DNA of 64,000 bases from Macrolepiota albuminosa (Eukaryota; Basidiomycota; Agaricomycetes; Agaricales; Agaricaceae): NCBI GenBank assembly GCA_027475525.1, contig JAMWFC010000032.1, positions 1,612,001 through 1,676,000 of the forward strand, read 5' to 3'. The notes below the pieces were generated by a model, which was not told the DNA's origin, ran no database searches, and worked only from the letters and a program-made list of their open reading frames with translations. Positions 48,539 through 57,957 of this stretch are shown piece by piece. Position numbers and translations under genes: made by a program. How positions within the stretch are numbered: position 1 is the stretch's first letter; each line of letters opens with the position of its first letter.

Positions 48539-49432
48539 ATGAAATTCAACCTCTTGCTCTTGTCTACCCTTGTTAGCTGTGCCCTTGCTGGTGTTGCTGA
48601 ACTCTCTCCAGAAAGGCGCCACTTTGCTGTACGCGAAGAGCTTGAGGTGAGAAGACCTCTTTAATCCCTGATTCTTTTTTTACCCTATTTCCAGGCTCGC
48701 GAGCCTCAGGGTGAACCCGGCCAGCCTGGTCAGCCTGGCCAAGGAGGGCAGCCAGGCACAGGTCCGAATGGAGAGAGGGGACAACCTGGACAGCCTGGAC
48801 AGCCAGGACAGCCGGGAGGCTACGATAGTGGAGGTCCCAGCCCCAGTAACAACGGTGGCGGAGGAGGAGGAGGCCAGGGCGGGGCCAACGGCGGAAACGG
48901 AGGAGGTTCAGGTGGTGGAAGGGGTGGTGGAAATGGTGGTGGAGGTGGCGGTGGAAATGGAGGAGGCAGTGGCGGCGGAAGTGGCGGTGGAAGTGGAGGA
49001 GGTAGCGGCGGCGGAGGTAACGGAGGTTCGTCTAACCGCTGTCCCAGCCGCAAACAAGCTAGTCCTTTCGTCCGACCCGGAAACTTCTCCTTCCCCTTCT
49101 CAACGGACAATCTTGTTGGCTACTTCTTTACCTTCGGTGGGGCTTTTGATACCACCCCCCTTTATGCTCTCTACAAGGCCAAGACCAACGACTACCTTTA
49201 TACCACTAGCTCCCGCGAGCGTGCAAGAGCCATTGTCAAGTATGGTTTCCAGAGCAAGGGTGTCGCAGGCTATCTCTTCGTTGATCAACGTTGCGGTGGA
49301 TCGCCTCTATACCGACTTTTCAATCGCGAAAAATCAAATCACTTCTATACGACATCCGAGGCGGAGAGGGCCAGCGCCAAGAAAAATGGTTGGGTTGACC
49401 AGGGCATGACCGGCTACATCTTTTCTGATTGA
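48539..49432 (+). CDS. Secreted protein: collagen-like and Gly-rich spacer plus DUF5648-type domain
   Basis: Exons 48539-48646 and 48695-49432 give 281 residues. A signal peptide (MKFNLLLLSTLVSCALA) is followed by a short basic propeptide-like part (SPERRHFAVRE), then Gly-X-Y triplets (GEPGQPGQPGQGGQPG, later GQPGQPGQPGQPGG) and about 75 residues made almost only of Gly, Ser and Asn. The C-terminal 130 residues hold two related beta-rich repeats, PLYALYKAKTNDYLYTTSS and PLYRLFNREKSNHFYTTSE, each ending in a G(V/M)(A/T)GY(L/I)F block. This pattern fits the DUF5648 family of secreted repeat proteins. The single Cys pair flanking the first repeat may be a disulfide. Likely a wall- or matrix-associated protein; ligand unknown. 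Confidence 0.8.
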
Positions 49433-49710
49433 TCTCTAGTAGTAAGCTTCTCAAATTATATTTCATCGACCGTCATAGGTTGACCAACTCAATCAGTCAA
49501 TCCCGGCTTATCTCTTGATTTACCCGCTTGCAGCGTTCCTATTCATTCATAAATATCAAAAGCTTATATACACTCCTGTATCCGCGCTATGTATCATACA
49601 CGAGATCTTTTCTTCATTTTCACTCGTTCACGGGTGCTCGTGCTCTGTCGACCTTTTTCTCTTGTGACGCGTACTCTACATTCCTGAACGCCGTCGGGGT
49701 TTCCTCGAAC

Positions 49711-51848
49711 TCATTTCGTTCTGATAACGTTGGAATTTGTAATGATTCCATGACGTGTAGATAGACGTTGTCGGTTTTGATGATTTCTCTTCAGGAAGAG
49801 CCACCGACTGTATACAACAAAAATGGCTCCCGCTAAGAGGCACACGCCACTGAACACGGTACCCCGCCACCAAATAAATTCTGCAGTTAGGAGAGCACCG
49901 CTAATCGGTTGTCCAAAGAGTGCAGGAACCGCTGCATAAGACATGAGAAACAGTGATCGTGGCAAAAGAAAGTAGGAGAATACCCATAAAAGTGAAATAG
50001 ATTCCCATACGAATCCTGACATGTATCTCAATAAACCAATTAAAGAAGTACGCATTACTCACCCAACTTCATTGAAGTCGTTAGAGATGTCGGATAGAAC
50101 GGCTGGCGTGACTGAGGTGTCTATGTGGCGGCACGTATCAGTCCGCACAAGTTTTAAATTAATTGAGAAAGGACATCACTGACGTGCACCGTTCATTGCT
50201 CCATAAATGAGTGCTACAACGATCACGCCGGCGGCGTTGCGTATACCGAGGATTGCGAATACAGATGCGGCACAGATGAAGGATGTAGGGATAAGCACGT
50301 TGTAGCTCCCGACCTTGTCCGCAAGGAAATTTGGGATCAACCTCCCGAATAAGCCACCTGCATTAATGAACGAAACCTAAGTATTTAAGTGTAATTGAAG
50401 TAATGGGAAGTGAGACGGGGAACTCACGGTATAGAAGGCGAGGTTCTCGTTGATTCCGTGCTTAACCGAGAATAGTTGCAAGTAGAATACTGAATGGTAT
50501 GAGTTGTCAGTTTCATCCACGATCGCAGCTGTAGGTAAGGTCCACTTACTTGGATAAAAAATGCCCAAAGTTAACAGTACACCCCTGAAGTTCTGCGTCG
50601 CGTCAACAGAGTCAGATGGTTGAATACGGCTTACGAAAAGATGAAAATCATGTATGGAATATCCATGAACAGCATCTTGACGGACACCCGCTCCAATCTG
50701 GCATTTTCTGTTCGTGGTGACTGCTTCCGCGTGCGCATCAACATATTCGAAATGACAAGGAGGCCAGTAATCATAGCTGCCGTGACACGCACCCCAAGTG
50801 CAAAGCCTTGGGGCCCGAATATGAGTTTATTCAACATAATGGGGAACACGAGGCCTCCGATGGAAGCACCTTTAATTTATTGTTCTGCAGGTCAGTCGAG
50901 TCTACATAGAACATAGAAAGAGGGAGACGAATACCAGAGGTCAATATGCCGATAGCAAAGCCACGACGTCGGTCAAAGTGGCGCGAGACGACGGTGAGCG
51001 CCGGAAGGAAGGTCATGGCGAGCCCGAGGCCCATCCCAACACCTTGTGCAAGGAAGACCTGCAGACTCTTGAGCAATCATGCAACTTAGACCTTTGGTAG
51101 GTAGGCTGACTTGATAGTATTGTCCGGGCTGGGCGAGGGACAGCATAAAGAGGGAGAAGCAATATATTAGAGAGCCGCCGATCATCAGATGATGGCTATA
51201 TGAAATGAGGTACAGGAAAATCTTGCGCGGAACATGGAGTAAAGACATACAAGTACCCTGCATCGAAGGCCATGCCTACAGGTGAGGTACAGGAAAATCT
51301 TGCGCGGAACATGGAGTAAAGACATACAAGTACCCTGCATCGAAGGCCATGCCTACAGGATGCCAAGGAGGTATTGAAGGGCGATTTCAAAGCCACCGAT
51401 CCAACTGGATGTGGAGCAGTTGCATCAGCTTCTTCTAAACTAGTCATAAAAGAGGAAACACACGCAATCTTGGACGGTGTATCGTTCGTCAAGAACTCTC
51501 GCACGTAGAAGTCTGGAAGTCGTCCTTAATACTTGCCATAAAATCAAGAGTTAATGCATGGCATACCTTGAAAGACACTGCAGAAAGCTGGATTATTATT
51601 AGTTCACAAGCAAACATGCGCTTTGCACTCAACCCATAGGAATTAAAGAACCTGGCACCAAATGAGACCCATTATTGTAACACAAGGGGTGGATTCACTG
51701 ACCCCAAGCCGCAGAAATACATAAGCCAACCACCCAGAATGGTCAACCACGCCTGTAATCCTCCATCTGGGGGACCAGAGTCAATTGATGGAACTTCGCT
51801 CGGGGGCTGCGCCTTGGCATCGTTTCGTGGATCCTCAATTTCCATCAT
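49711..51848 (-). CDS. MFS monocarboxylate-transporter-like protein, reading broken at a duplication
   Basis: The start is MMEIEDPRND at 51848 and the end SNVIRTK at 49711, with many short introns. Family features of fungal MCT-like porters are visible: PPDGGLQAWLTILGGWLM at the first membrane segment, the acceptor exon FLTNDTPSKIAWIGGFEIAL, QGVGMGLGLAMTFLPAL, HFDRRRGFAIGIL in the TM4-TM5 loop, and GIYFTFMGIALFGQPISG near TM11. The region 51206-51359 is a perfect 77-bp duplication inside the exon-intron junction after GMAFDAGYF. Even with one copy removed, the reading from GILXVGMAF lacks one base at the duplication's right edge, so the true sequence here is uncertain. Substrate could be a monocarboxylate or a small neutral metabolite. 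It is convergent with the secreted-protein gene. Confidence 0.7.
51206..51359. repeat. Perfect 77-bp tandem duplication (copy E) inside the MFS transporter gene
   Basis: Unit 51206-51282 is repeated perfectly at 51283-51359, with differing flanks. The unit spans an exon end (GMAFDAGYF) and most of the following intron, so the duplication adds a second exon piece and donor site to the transporter model. Confidence 0.98.
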
Positions 51849-52218
51849 GGCTGGGACGACAGTGTATCTGGTTTTAACAGCCGACAGAAGACAAAAACAG
51901 GCTGTCGGAGAGTAGGCCTTGCCAAAAGTAGACTTCAGGTCATGGCCAATAATAAGCCTTGTGAGTGCAGTGATCGGTGAGTTTTCTTGGGAAAGGAATC
52001 CACGGGCTTCCGAAAGGAGAGTGTGGAAAAACACTGGATTCGACGACTAGTAATCTCGATACTGACAACAAGCGTGTAAGTTACAACCTCGAAATGCGTG
52101 TCAATCCCACACTTAATCTGCCGCTCGCAAGCTGCGGATGACTAAACATGGTGGAAGAGGCACACTCAGATGCTCTGTCCACCTTGGGTTGCACAGACAA
52201 GGTTCTGAGTCTGCATGT
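51849..52218. other. Spacer between the MFS transporter and the rRNA methyltransferase gene
   Basis: The promoter of the transporter and the 3' flank of the methyltransferase share these 370 bp. An open frame continuing upstream of the transporter's chosen start to 52034 has a Leu-rich, unlikely composition. Nothing else seen. Confidence 0.5.
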
Positions 52219-53124
52219 CTAACTGACCCCTCGCCAACCTTGGCATAAGAAGTAACCCTCGCTCGATTCAGAACGGCTTGAATCTGGTTTGACAAATTTC
52301 ACATCATTGAAGCACGGTTCGAGTAGTTTTTTGCGAAATTTCTGGAGCAAAGGGTCTTGGAAATGCTTCATTCTGAGGTCCGAGTGAGTAGAGTGACAGA
52401 TGAGGCACGATGAAACATACAAAAGGACGCCTCCACGCGATCGACCGATCTCCTCTACGGTTCGCAGGCGCCGTTTTGCAAATTCGAGTACAGCATGGCA
52501 AATGTCGAGGCTTGACTCAATGTCAGCGGTGTGATTGCCAGAAGTGTTGGCAGCCATGTCGGACAGTATAACATCAACTTTGGCCTCAGGGTTACCGTTA
52601 ATGCTCAGCAAGTCACGAATGAATATCTCTGCTTCCTGTGAGAGAAAATTTGCTTGGATGCAGTGCACACCATGAATCGGCTGCATTCGCAAGAGATCCA
52701 CAGCAACGATGGTTGCACGACCCATCTTAGACTTATTGTTGGTGATATCGTCAATGTTAAGCGGGTCGTAAGATGAGAGCTCTTCTGGGTCTCGAGACTT
52801 TGGAGCGCTCGAGACTACGTCCGACTGGTTTGTCTTTCCTGTTGGAAATTCTGGGCTGGGTTGGTCCCATCCCAACTTTCCAGCTACTACCTGACTCCAC
52901 CCTCCTGGTGCAGCACCGAGATCGACGACGGCATTGATGTCGGGTTTAGTGAGAAAGTTACCGCAGGCGTTGTCAATTTCAAGTAGCTTGAATGCAGAAC
53001 GAGAACGGTAAGACCGGGGGTCAGAGAGACGCTGTTTGACATATGGATCACGAAGTTGTCGTGAAAGCCATGCAACTGACGATGACTTTGCTTTCGCAAG
53101 CACCGCTGGTGTTGGTCGAAGCAT
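52219..53124 (-). CDS. mrm2: Mitochondrial rRNA 2'-O-ribose methyltransferase (FtsJ/RlmE, Mrm2 type)
   Basis: Two exons, 53124-52421 and 52372-52219, separated by a 48-bp GT-AG intron that happens to keep frame, give 285 residues. The FtsJ catalytic tetrad is visible: Lys in SRSAFKLLEID, Asp in ILSDMAANTSG, Lys in MKHFQ right after the intron, and Glu in SSEGYFLCQGWRG. The SAM-binding motif I is VVDLGAAPGGWSQVV. A family-atypical loop of about 50 residues (after AGKLGW) lies between motif I and the next strand. The first residues, MLRPTPAVLAKAKSSSVAW, are basic and could target mitochondria. Known homologues methylate a uridine in the A-loop of 21S mitochondrial rRNA. It is divergent from the histone H4 gene. 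Confidence 0.88.
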   Translation of the reverse strand: MLRPTPAVLAKAKSSSVAWLSRQLRDPYVKQRLSDPRSYRSRSAFKLLEIDNACGNFLTKPDINAVVDLGAAPGGWSQVVAGKLGWDQPSPEFPTGKTNQSDVVSSAPKSRDPEELSSYDPLNIDDITNNKSKMGRATIVAVDLLRMQPIHGVHCIQANFLSQEAEIFIRDLLSINGNPEAKVDVILSDMAANTSGNHTADIESSLDICHAVLEFAKRRLRTVEEIGRSRGGVLLYVSSCLICHSTHSDLRMKHFQDPLLQKFRKKLLEPCFNDVKFVKPDSSRSESSEGYFLCQGWRGVS

Positions 53125-53357
53125 GCACACTAGTCCAGCATAATCGATATGCAGAAAAAAACAGTAACGATAAGATAAGATGGAGACGCGTCGGCACGTG
53201 CAACCACGTAAATAGATACAAATAAGCACGCAACAAAGGTAATTAAGCGCGCCTGGCGATCAACAAACGGACTTCTTCTCTAACCACAACTACCACCAGC
53301 CTCGCGCTTCTCAACAACACTTCAAGACTTACTTTTTAGTTATCTTCGAGCACAACA
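53125..53357. promoter_or_regulatory. Divergent promoter region between mrm2 and histone H4
   Basis: Only 233 bp separate the two start codons. Just before the H4 ATG lies a CT/AC-rich leader with the words CACAACTACCACC and CACAACAATG, typical of strongly expressed fungal genes. No clear TATA box is seen. Confidence 0.6.
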
Positions 53358-53846
<489 letters not shown>

Positions 53847-55847
53847 CGAGAGTCTTAGTGACCTCAGCCTTGTCATTGATGTTAGTTTCCACTCAACCTT
53901 GCTTGTTGCACACACAGTAATCATGCTGCAGTATGATCCATGCCTCAACTATCACCATTGTCATGCCCATCTTTGTACTGTACTTTATGTAAACTCATGT
54001 TATTTGCCATGGCATTCAATTAATTGAATGTTACTGTATTTGACGCCTTCATCGGCCTTTCGACCAAGCCGATATAGGTATAGCGTTGGATGCTGAGCGC
54101 TGAGTGCTGAACGTGAACATCCAGGTCGCGTAGCCACTGTGACACAGCCTAGATCTGACAGGCCGAAGGCATCGTGACTGTGACGGTTGGCCCCACATCC
54201 CGATGTCAGTATTGATAACCGTGAACGCTGTATGAAGATGCTGGCTATTGTTAATGGGACGCCATCTGCTCAACAATATCTGCTTGCTATGACTCGTGAG
54301 AAGACCAAATAGATCCTTGGACTTATCAACAGTGAGGTTTAGCGAGTTGAAGAGTAGTACAAAGGACCATGACATTGACTACCAATCGATGCAGGAATAT
54401 TCTCCCTCGATGATATACCACTAGACAGCTTCTCAAACCTAGAACCTTGTTGTTGACAGCGTCTCCAGGTAATATCAAACTTGGAACTCGTGAAGATGAG
54501 AAGAAATGTACTGAGAAAGGTCCCGATAGGAGCACGGTCCCGACCACTTCTGGGGGTGAAATAACAAGGCGTCGGAGATGAATATAGAGTGAGAGACTAA
54601 TCCATGCGCACGGACCACTGTATGAGCTGAGAAAAAACAGTCGAAGCGCACGCCACCTCTTCATGATGCCTGACGAGCTCACACGAACTCTCCGTCAGTG
54701 CCGTTATGACGCTCTTGGGATTTTAACAGAGTGTATGTCACGAACCGCAACAAAAAACTGACGAATTGAAGGAATGTTCGGCATCCCTGAGGGGTAAACG
54801 CCTGGGCCTAATTATTGTATCCCAGGAGACATTTAAATTTCTTGGATGTGTCGGAGCTTAGTTACACACACTTAAAGATTCTTCGGCCCTACACCATGCG
54901 CACGGGACACCGCTCAAAGAAAGACCGGGAGACTTGAGACCAAGACTTGTGGCGTATGCGAAAGATAGGTGTCGATCCCGTTTTTCTATATACTTCAGGT
55001 AGGGTTCTGTAGAAATTTATGCCGTGTATATATGGGCCATGCGTGGATTGCTTAGCAAGATTCAGGGTGTGATTGTGGCATTGTTGAATTAATCGATAAA
55101 ATCATACCAGGCAAGAATACATTTACTCCAGCTGTGGACAATGCTACTCTCTATACCGGCTCGGAAATCTTCCCTATGAAGTGTAATCCAGCCCTATCAA
55201 GTGAGTTGAAAACTTGATATTGTGAAAAGGAAGATGTTGCAGACACATCGCATTCAATGTAGAACGGATGAAAAGAACTGCCCAGATGTTGCTTGCAAAT
55301 GTCCGCTTATCGTGAAGGATTCTTACCATTATCAGGAACGAGCTCCATTGGCTCATGAGGCCAATAACGGGCGATTTCCTTCAGTGCGCCCGCATCGGAT
55401 ATCAAGCAAAAAGAAGTAAACTGCAAAAATTGAACCCACACTCCCGATAAGTCACTTAAAATCGTCTCCAAGAGTAGCACTCAGTACTTTGTTGTCGGTA
55501 CTTGCCTGATTCAGTGAATTACGACCATAACGAGGATCCTCATTCCACTTCTGGACGACATAAGCATTGTATAGAAAAGAGATTTATTCAAAGCGCAGGG
55601 AGTTAGCTGAGAGTGAAAAATCAGTTCCAGTCATTTTCCAAAACCAAAGGCACATACCTATTACACAAGCTACAAGCTTTCTTGACGGCGGTGAAGAAAC
55701 GGTAGGCGAGGCTGGCGAAGTACCATGACATTGAGCTTCACCCTTTGAGAATGATAGAGAAACTGACATTAGAATACGCAATCTCGAACCATCGCTTTCA
55801 TCCGCAATTCGAAAAAAAGAAAGACGCGGGTACAGATTACAGAAGCA
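53847..55847. other. Intergenic region with one doubtful small gene
   Basis: After the H4 3' flank there is about 1.1 kb (54030-55150) where I see no gene, only short frames on both strands. A possible minus-strand small gene is listed at 55151-55590. The last 250 bp before 55847 are the mago nashi 3' flank. Confidence 0.45.
55151..55590 (-). CDS. Possible small gene or gene 3' part, unknown function
   Basis: On the minus strand, a segment near 55575-55500 reads YVVQKWNEDPRYGRNSLNQ. A CAG/GCAAGT donor-like site (GC type) follows, and after a TTTTTGCAG acceptor another exon reads ALKEIARYWPHEPMELVPDN. A normal GT-AG intron then leads to FNSLDRAGLHFIGKISEPV and a stop at 55151. Composition and the joins look like coding sequence. 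I could not find a matching 5' exon, and I do not recognise the family. It lies downstream of mago nashi in the same orientation. Confidence 0.35.
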
Positions 55848-56624
55848 TTATATAGGCTTGATCTTGAAGTGAAGAGAGATAAGGGAGAAAATGAGGCACT
55901 GTGGATAGAGTAAGTCCAATGTGCAATGAAAAGCAGTAGATAATGACCTTCAAATCTTGTACAAGATAGTAGAAGACACGAAGACCTTCAGGATCCTCGC
56001 TATCCTGAATGTCCACAAGGGAGCCGATTTTAGCCGTCTGCGTGACGAGGATGATATTTTAGAAACTGAGAACCCTACTGGTCATGCAAAAAAGTACCTC
56101 AAATGCAATATGATCATTTCCAACTCGAATTTCGAGCTCCTGCTTTCCAACAATGTTCTTTTTCGGCCAGTTCGTGTCGTCCTCCCTTGATACGAGTTAT
56201 CAGGAGCCTGACTTGATCAATGGTTTGGATCAACGCACTTGGTAATCTCACTGGATTCAACTATCCGTTTGAGCTCTTTGACGACTAGAGGTCCGATCCA
56301 CACTGACGATCATAAAGTCAGTAAATGAAGCGTTACTCGATAGTGACAATAACGCTGACTTTCTTTCCGAATCAAACTGTCATTACGATAGTTGGAATTG
56401 TTGGCATATCGAAGTCGGCCGTGAGAATACTCAAACTCGAGGAATTCGTGCCCATGTTTGCCTGAATGACCAGTACTGTATAAGACGCAAGTCAGAGATG
56501 TTGGAATCTGTCGGTCGTCGAATGAGACGCACTAATATCTGCAGGATTTGAGTTAGAATATGAAAAGGATTGTGTATAGAAAAGCAAACCTCAGGTAGAA
56601 AGGATCATTTTCTGGGGCAGACAT
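55848..56624 (-). CDS. mago: Mago nashi (exon junction complex core subunit), with a 6-nt exon
   Basis: Seven exons join in frame: 56624-56590, 56538-56533, 56475-56360, 56302-56239, 56185-56098, 56037-55948, 55898-55848, giving 149 residues, the family's normal size. The protein reads [20 protein letters not shown] at the start, then [70 protein letters not shown] and ends [12 protein letters not shown]. All these are strongly conserved Mago blocks. Exon 2 is only six bases (ATATTA), needed to supply one of the two conserved tyrosines after FYLR. Mago binds Y14 (RBM8A) and, with eIF4A3, forms the exon junction complex core that marks spliced mRNA. The gene is divergent from SUS1. Confidence 0.93.
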
Positions 56625-56801
56625 AATGGCGGGTGTTGAAACGTTGAGCGAGAGAACCTTTGCAAAAGTTGGAAACGTAAGGGGCGCTTCACACCACCAC
56701 GTGACTTTTCCCAACAAATTCAGGTATCAGTGTACGTCAAGAGCCCTTGACTCATTAGTACATGCTACCGAGAGAGGCACATCTCAGCTCAATTAGTCGT
56801 G
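56625..56801. promoter_or_regulatory. Shared divergent promoter of mago and SUS1
   Basis: Only 177 bp separate the two start codons, which point away from each other, so core promoters and leaders overlap or nearly do. It contains CACCACCACGTGACTTTTCC near 56692, with a CACGTG E-box-like palindrome in the middle, a plausible binding site for a bHLH factor acting on both genes. Confidence 0.6.
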
Positions 56802-57259
56802 ATGCCGACATTACCCTCAGAAGTTGACGCTCTGTATACCCAGCTCCAACAGCGTTTTGTGGACAGTGGCGAGTGGGATCGGTGTGATTCTTTCTACCAC
56901 ATAATTGCGTGCTCTACTTAAGAGCATATGATAGGATCAGGTTTTCTCTTACGTCGAAACTCAACGAAGCAGGATGGACTGACAGCCTGCGTCATCGTAG
57001 TAAAGGTTTGTCTGGTCATTCATTCCTCTGTGTCGTGGTTTCGCAACTCTAGGTCTTTTAGAACGTGCTCAAGAAATGAAGCCTCTGTCCTTCCAGACAT
57101 TGTTTGACGAAGTTTCTCCACTCGCTCAGAGTAAGTAAACCATTTCTCAGATTTAATTAGCTGACATGACCATACCGATCTACAGCCTCCCTCCCGTTGG
57201 CGGTCAAACGTGAGATTATGGCCCAAATTCGCCAATGGGTAGACAAACAATTTGCATGA
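56802..57259 (+). CDS. SUS1: SUS1/ENY2, SAGA DUB-module and TREX-2 mRNA-export subunit
   Basis: Four short exons join in frame: 56802-56881, 56935-57005, 57053-57130, 57186-57259, giving 100 residues, the normal size. The protein is helical: LYTQLQQRFVDSGEWDRIRF, TSKLNEAGWTDSLRHRSKGL, PLSFQTLFDEVSPLAQ and LPLAVKREIMAQIRQWVDKQ. The spacing of the five helices with SGEWDR, LNEAGW and the final helix matches ENY2/Sus1. Sus1 wraps around Sgf11 in the SAGA deubiquitinase module and around Sac3 in TREX-2 at the nuclear pore, linking transcription with mRNA export. All introns are GT-AG and 47-55 bp. In yeast the SUS1 transcript is itself regulated by intron retention; the intron-rich structure here is at least compatible with that. 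Confidence 0.87.
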
Positions 57260-57957
57260 CCACAACATGGACGAACACGGACCACTACAGCCACGTGTAT
57301 ACTTATCAATCTATCTCGCATGTCTTGTACATCCGATCTAAGGTTTACCTCTCGACTTATGTATGTTGCAGTCTAAGTATAGATTGAGCACACTTTCTAA
57401 TGGATAATTTCCTACGGATGCTGCGAGAAATTGCTCTGTAACGTGTCTCTTCTCGTGCCAAACGGTTTTGTGGACCATACGTTCGGGTAAGAAGGAAGTT
57501 CATGGTTCTGTTTAAGGTCATTGTCGCTGTCAGAATGTTAGATTTCTCTGTCAGAATAAATTTGCGTTGCTTCCACACGATTAGAATCTTCATGACATGC
57601 AGAAGAACGTTTAGCAAATGCTGTCTGTGATCTGTTGCAATTCTACAGGCAATTGCGGTACTAATTCCTTGTCTCGACATAGATCTGTCTTTCGTTACAT
57701 ATGGAACATATTTTTGAGCTTCGTCGCAACTTGTCCAACGTTTTCCGTCTGAAATACATTTTGTGTAGATTGACGTGGAACGAATAACCTTTCCCACTCT
57801 TAGGACAAACATAATACGCGTGAAGAAAAGGTCTAATCGATATTTGAAATCGTCATGAATTCAGTCATTGGTAATCGATATGATTGCATAAAAAACCAAG
57901 TATACTATAGATACTGAAGGCGAAAGTGGACATAAGCGAAATACGGAAACCCGATCA
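57260..57957. other. Intergenic region between SUS1 and the HAM1-like gene
   Basis: These are the converging 3' flanks of two genes. A minus-strand frame of 151 codons at 57357-57812 is AT-rich, very basic, without domain or splice support, and I do not call it a gene. Confidence 0.5.

Noticed and set aside
48711..49409. 232-codon plus-strand frame over the Gly-rich gene, and the Pro-rich minus-strand frame
   Set aside because: Both are shadows of the G-rich repeat. The frame with a signal peptide, a GT-AG intron and the repeat domain is the real one.
52219..53229. Start of the rRNA methyltransferase at 53229
   Set aside because: The extra 35 residues are hydrophobic and Cys-rich without similarity, and would leave almost no promoter to histone H4; Met at 53124 precedes a basic, mitochondrial-type N-terminus.
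57357..57812. 151-codon minus-strand frame between SUS1 and the HAM1-like gene
   Set aside because: AT-rich, very basic, no domain, no splice context; it lies in converging 3' flanks.
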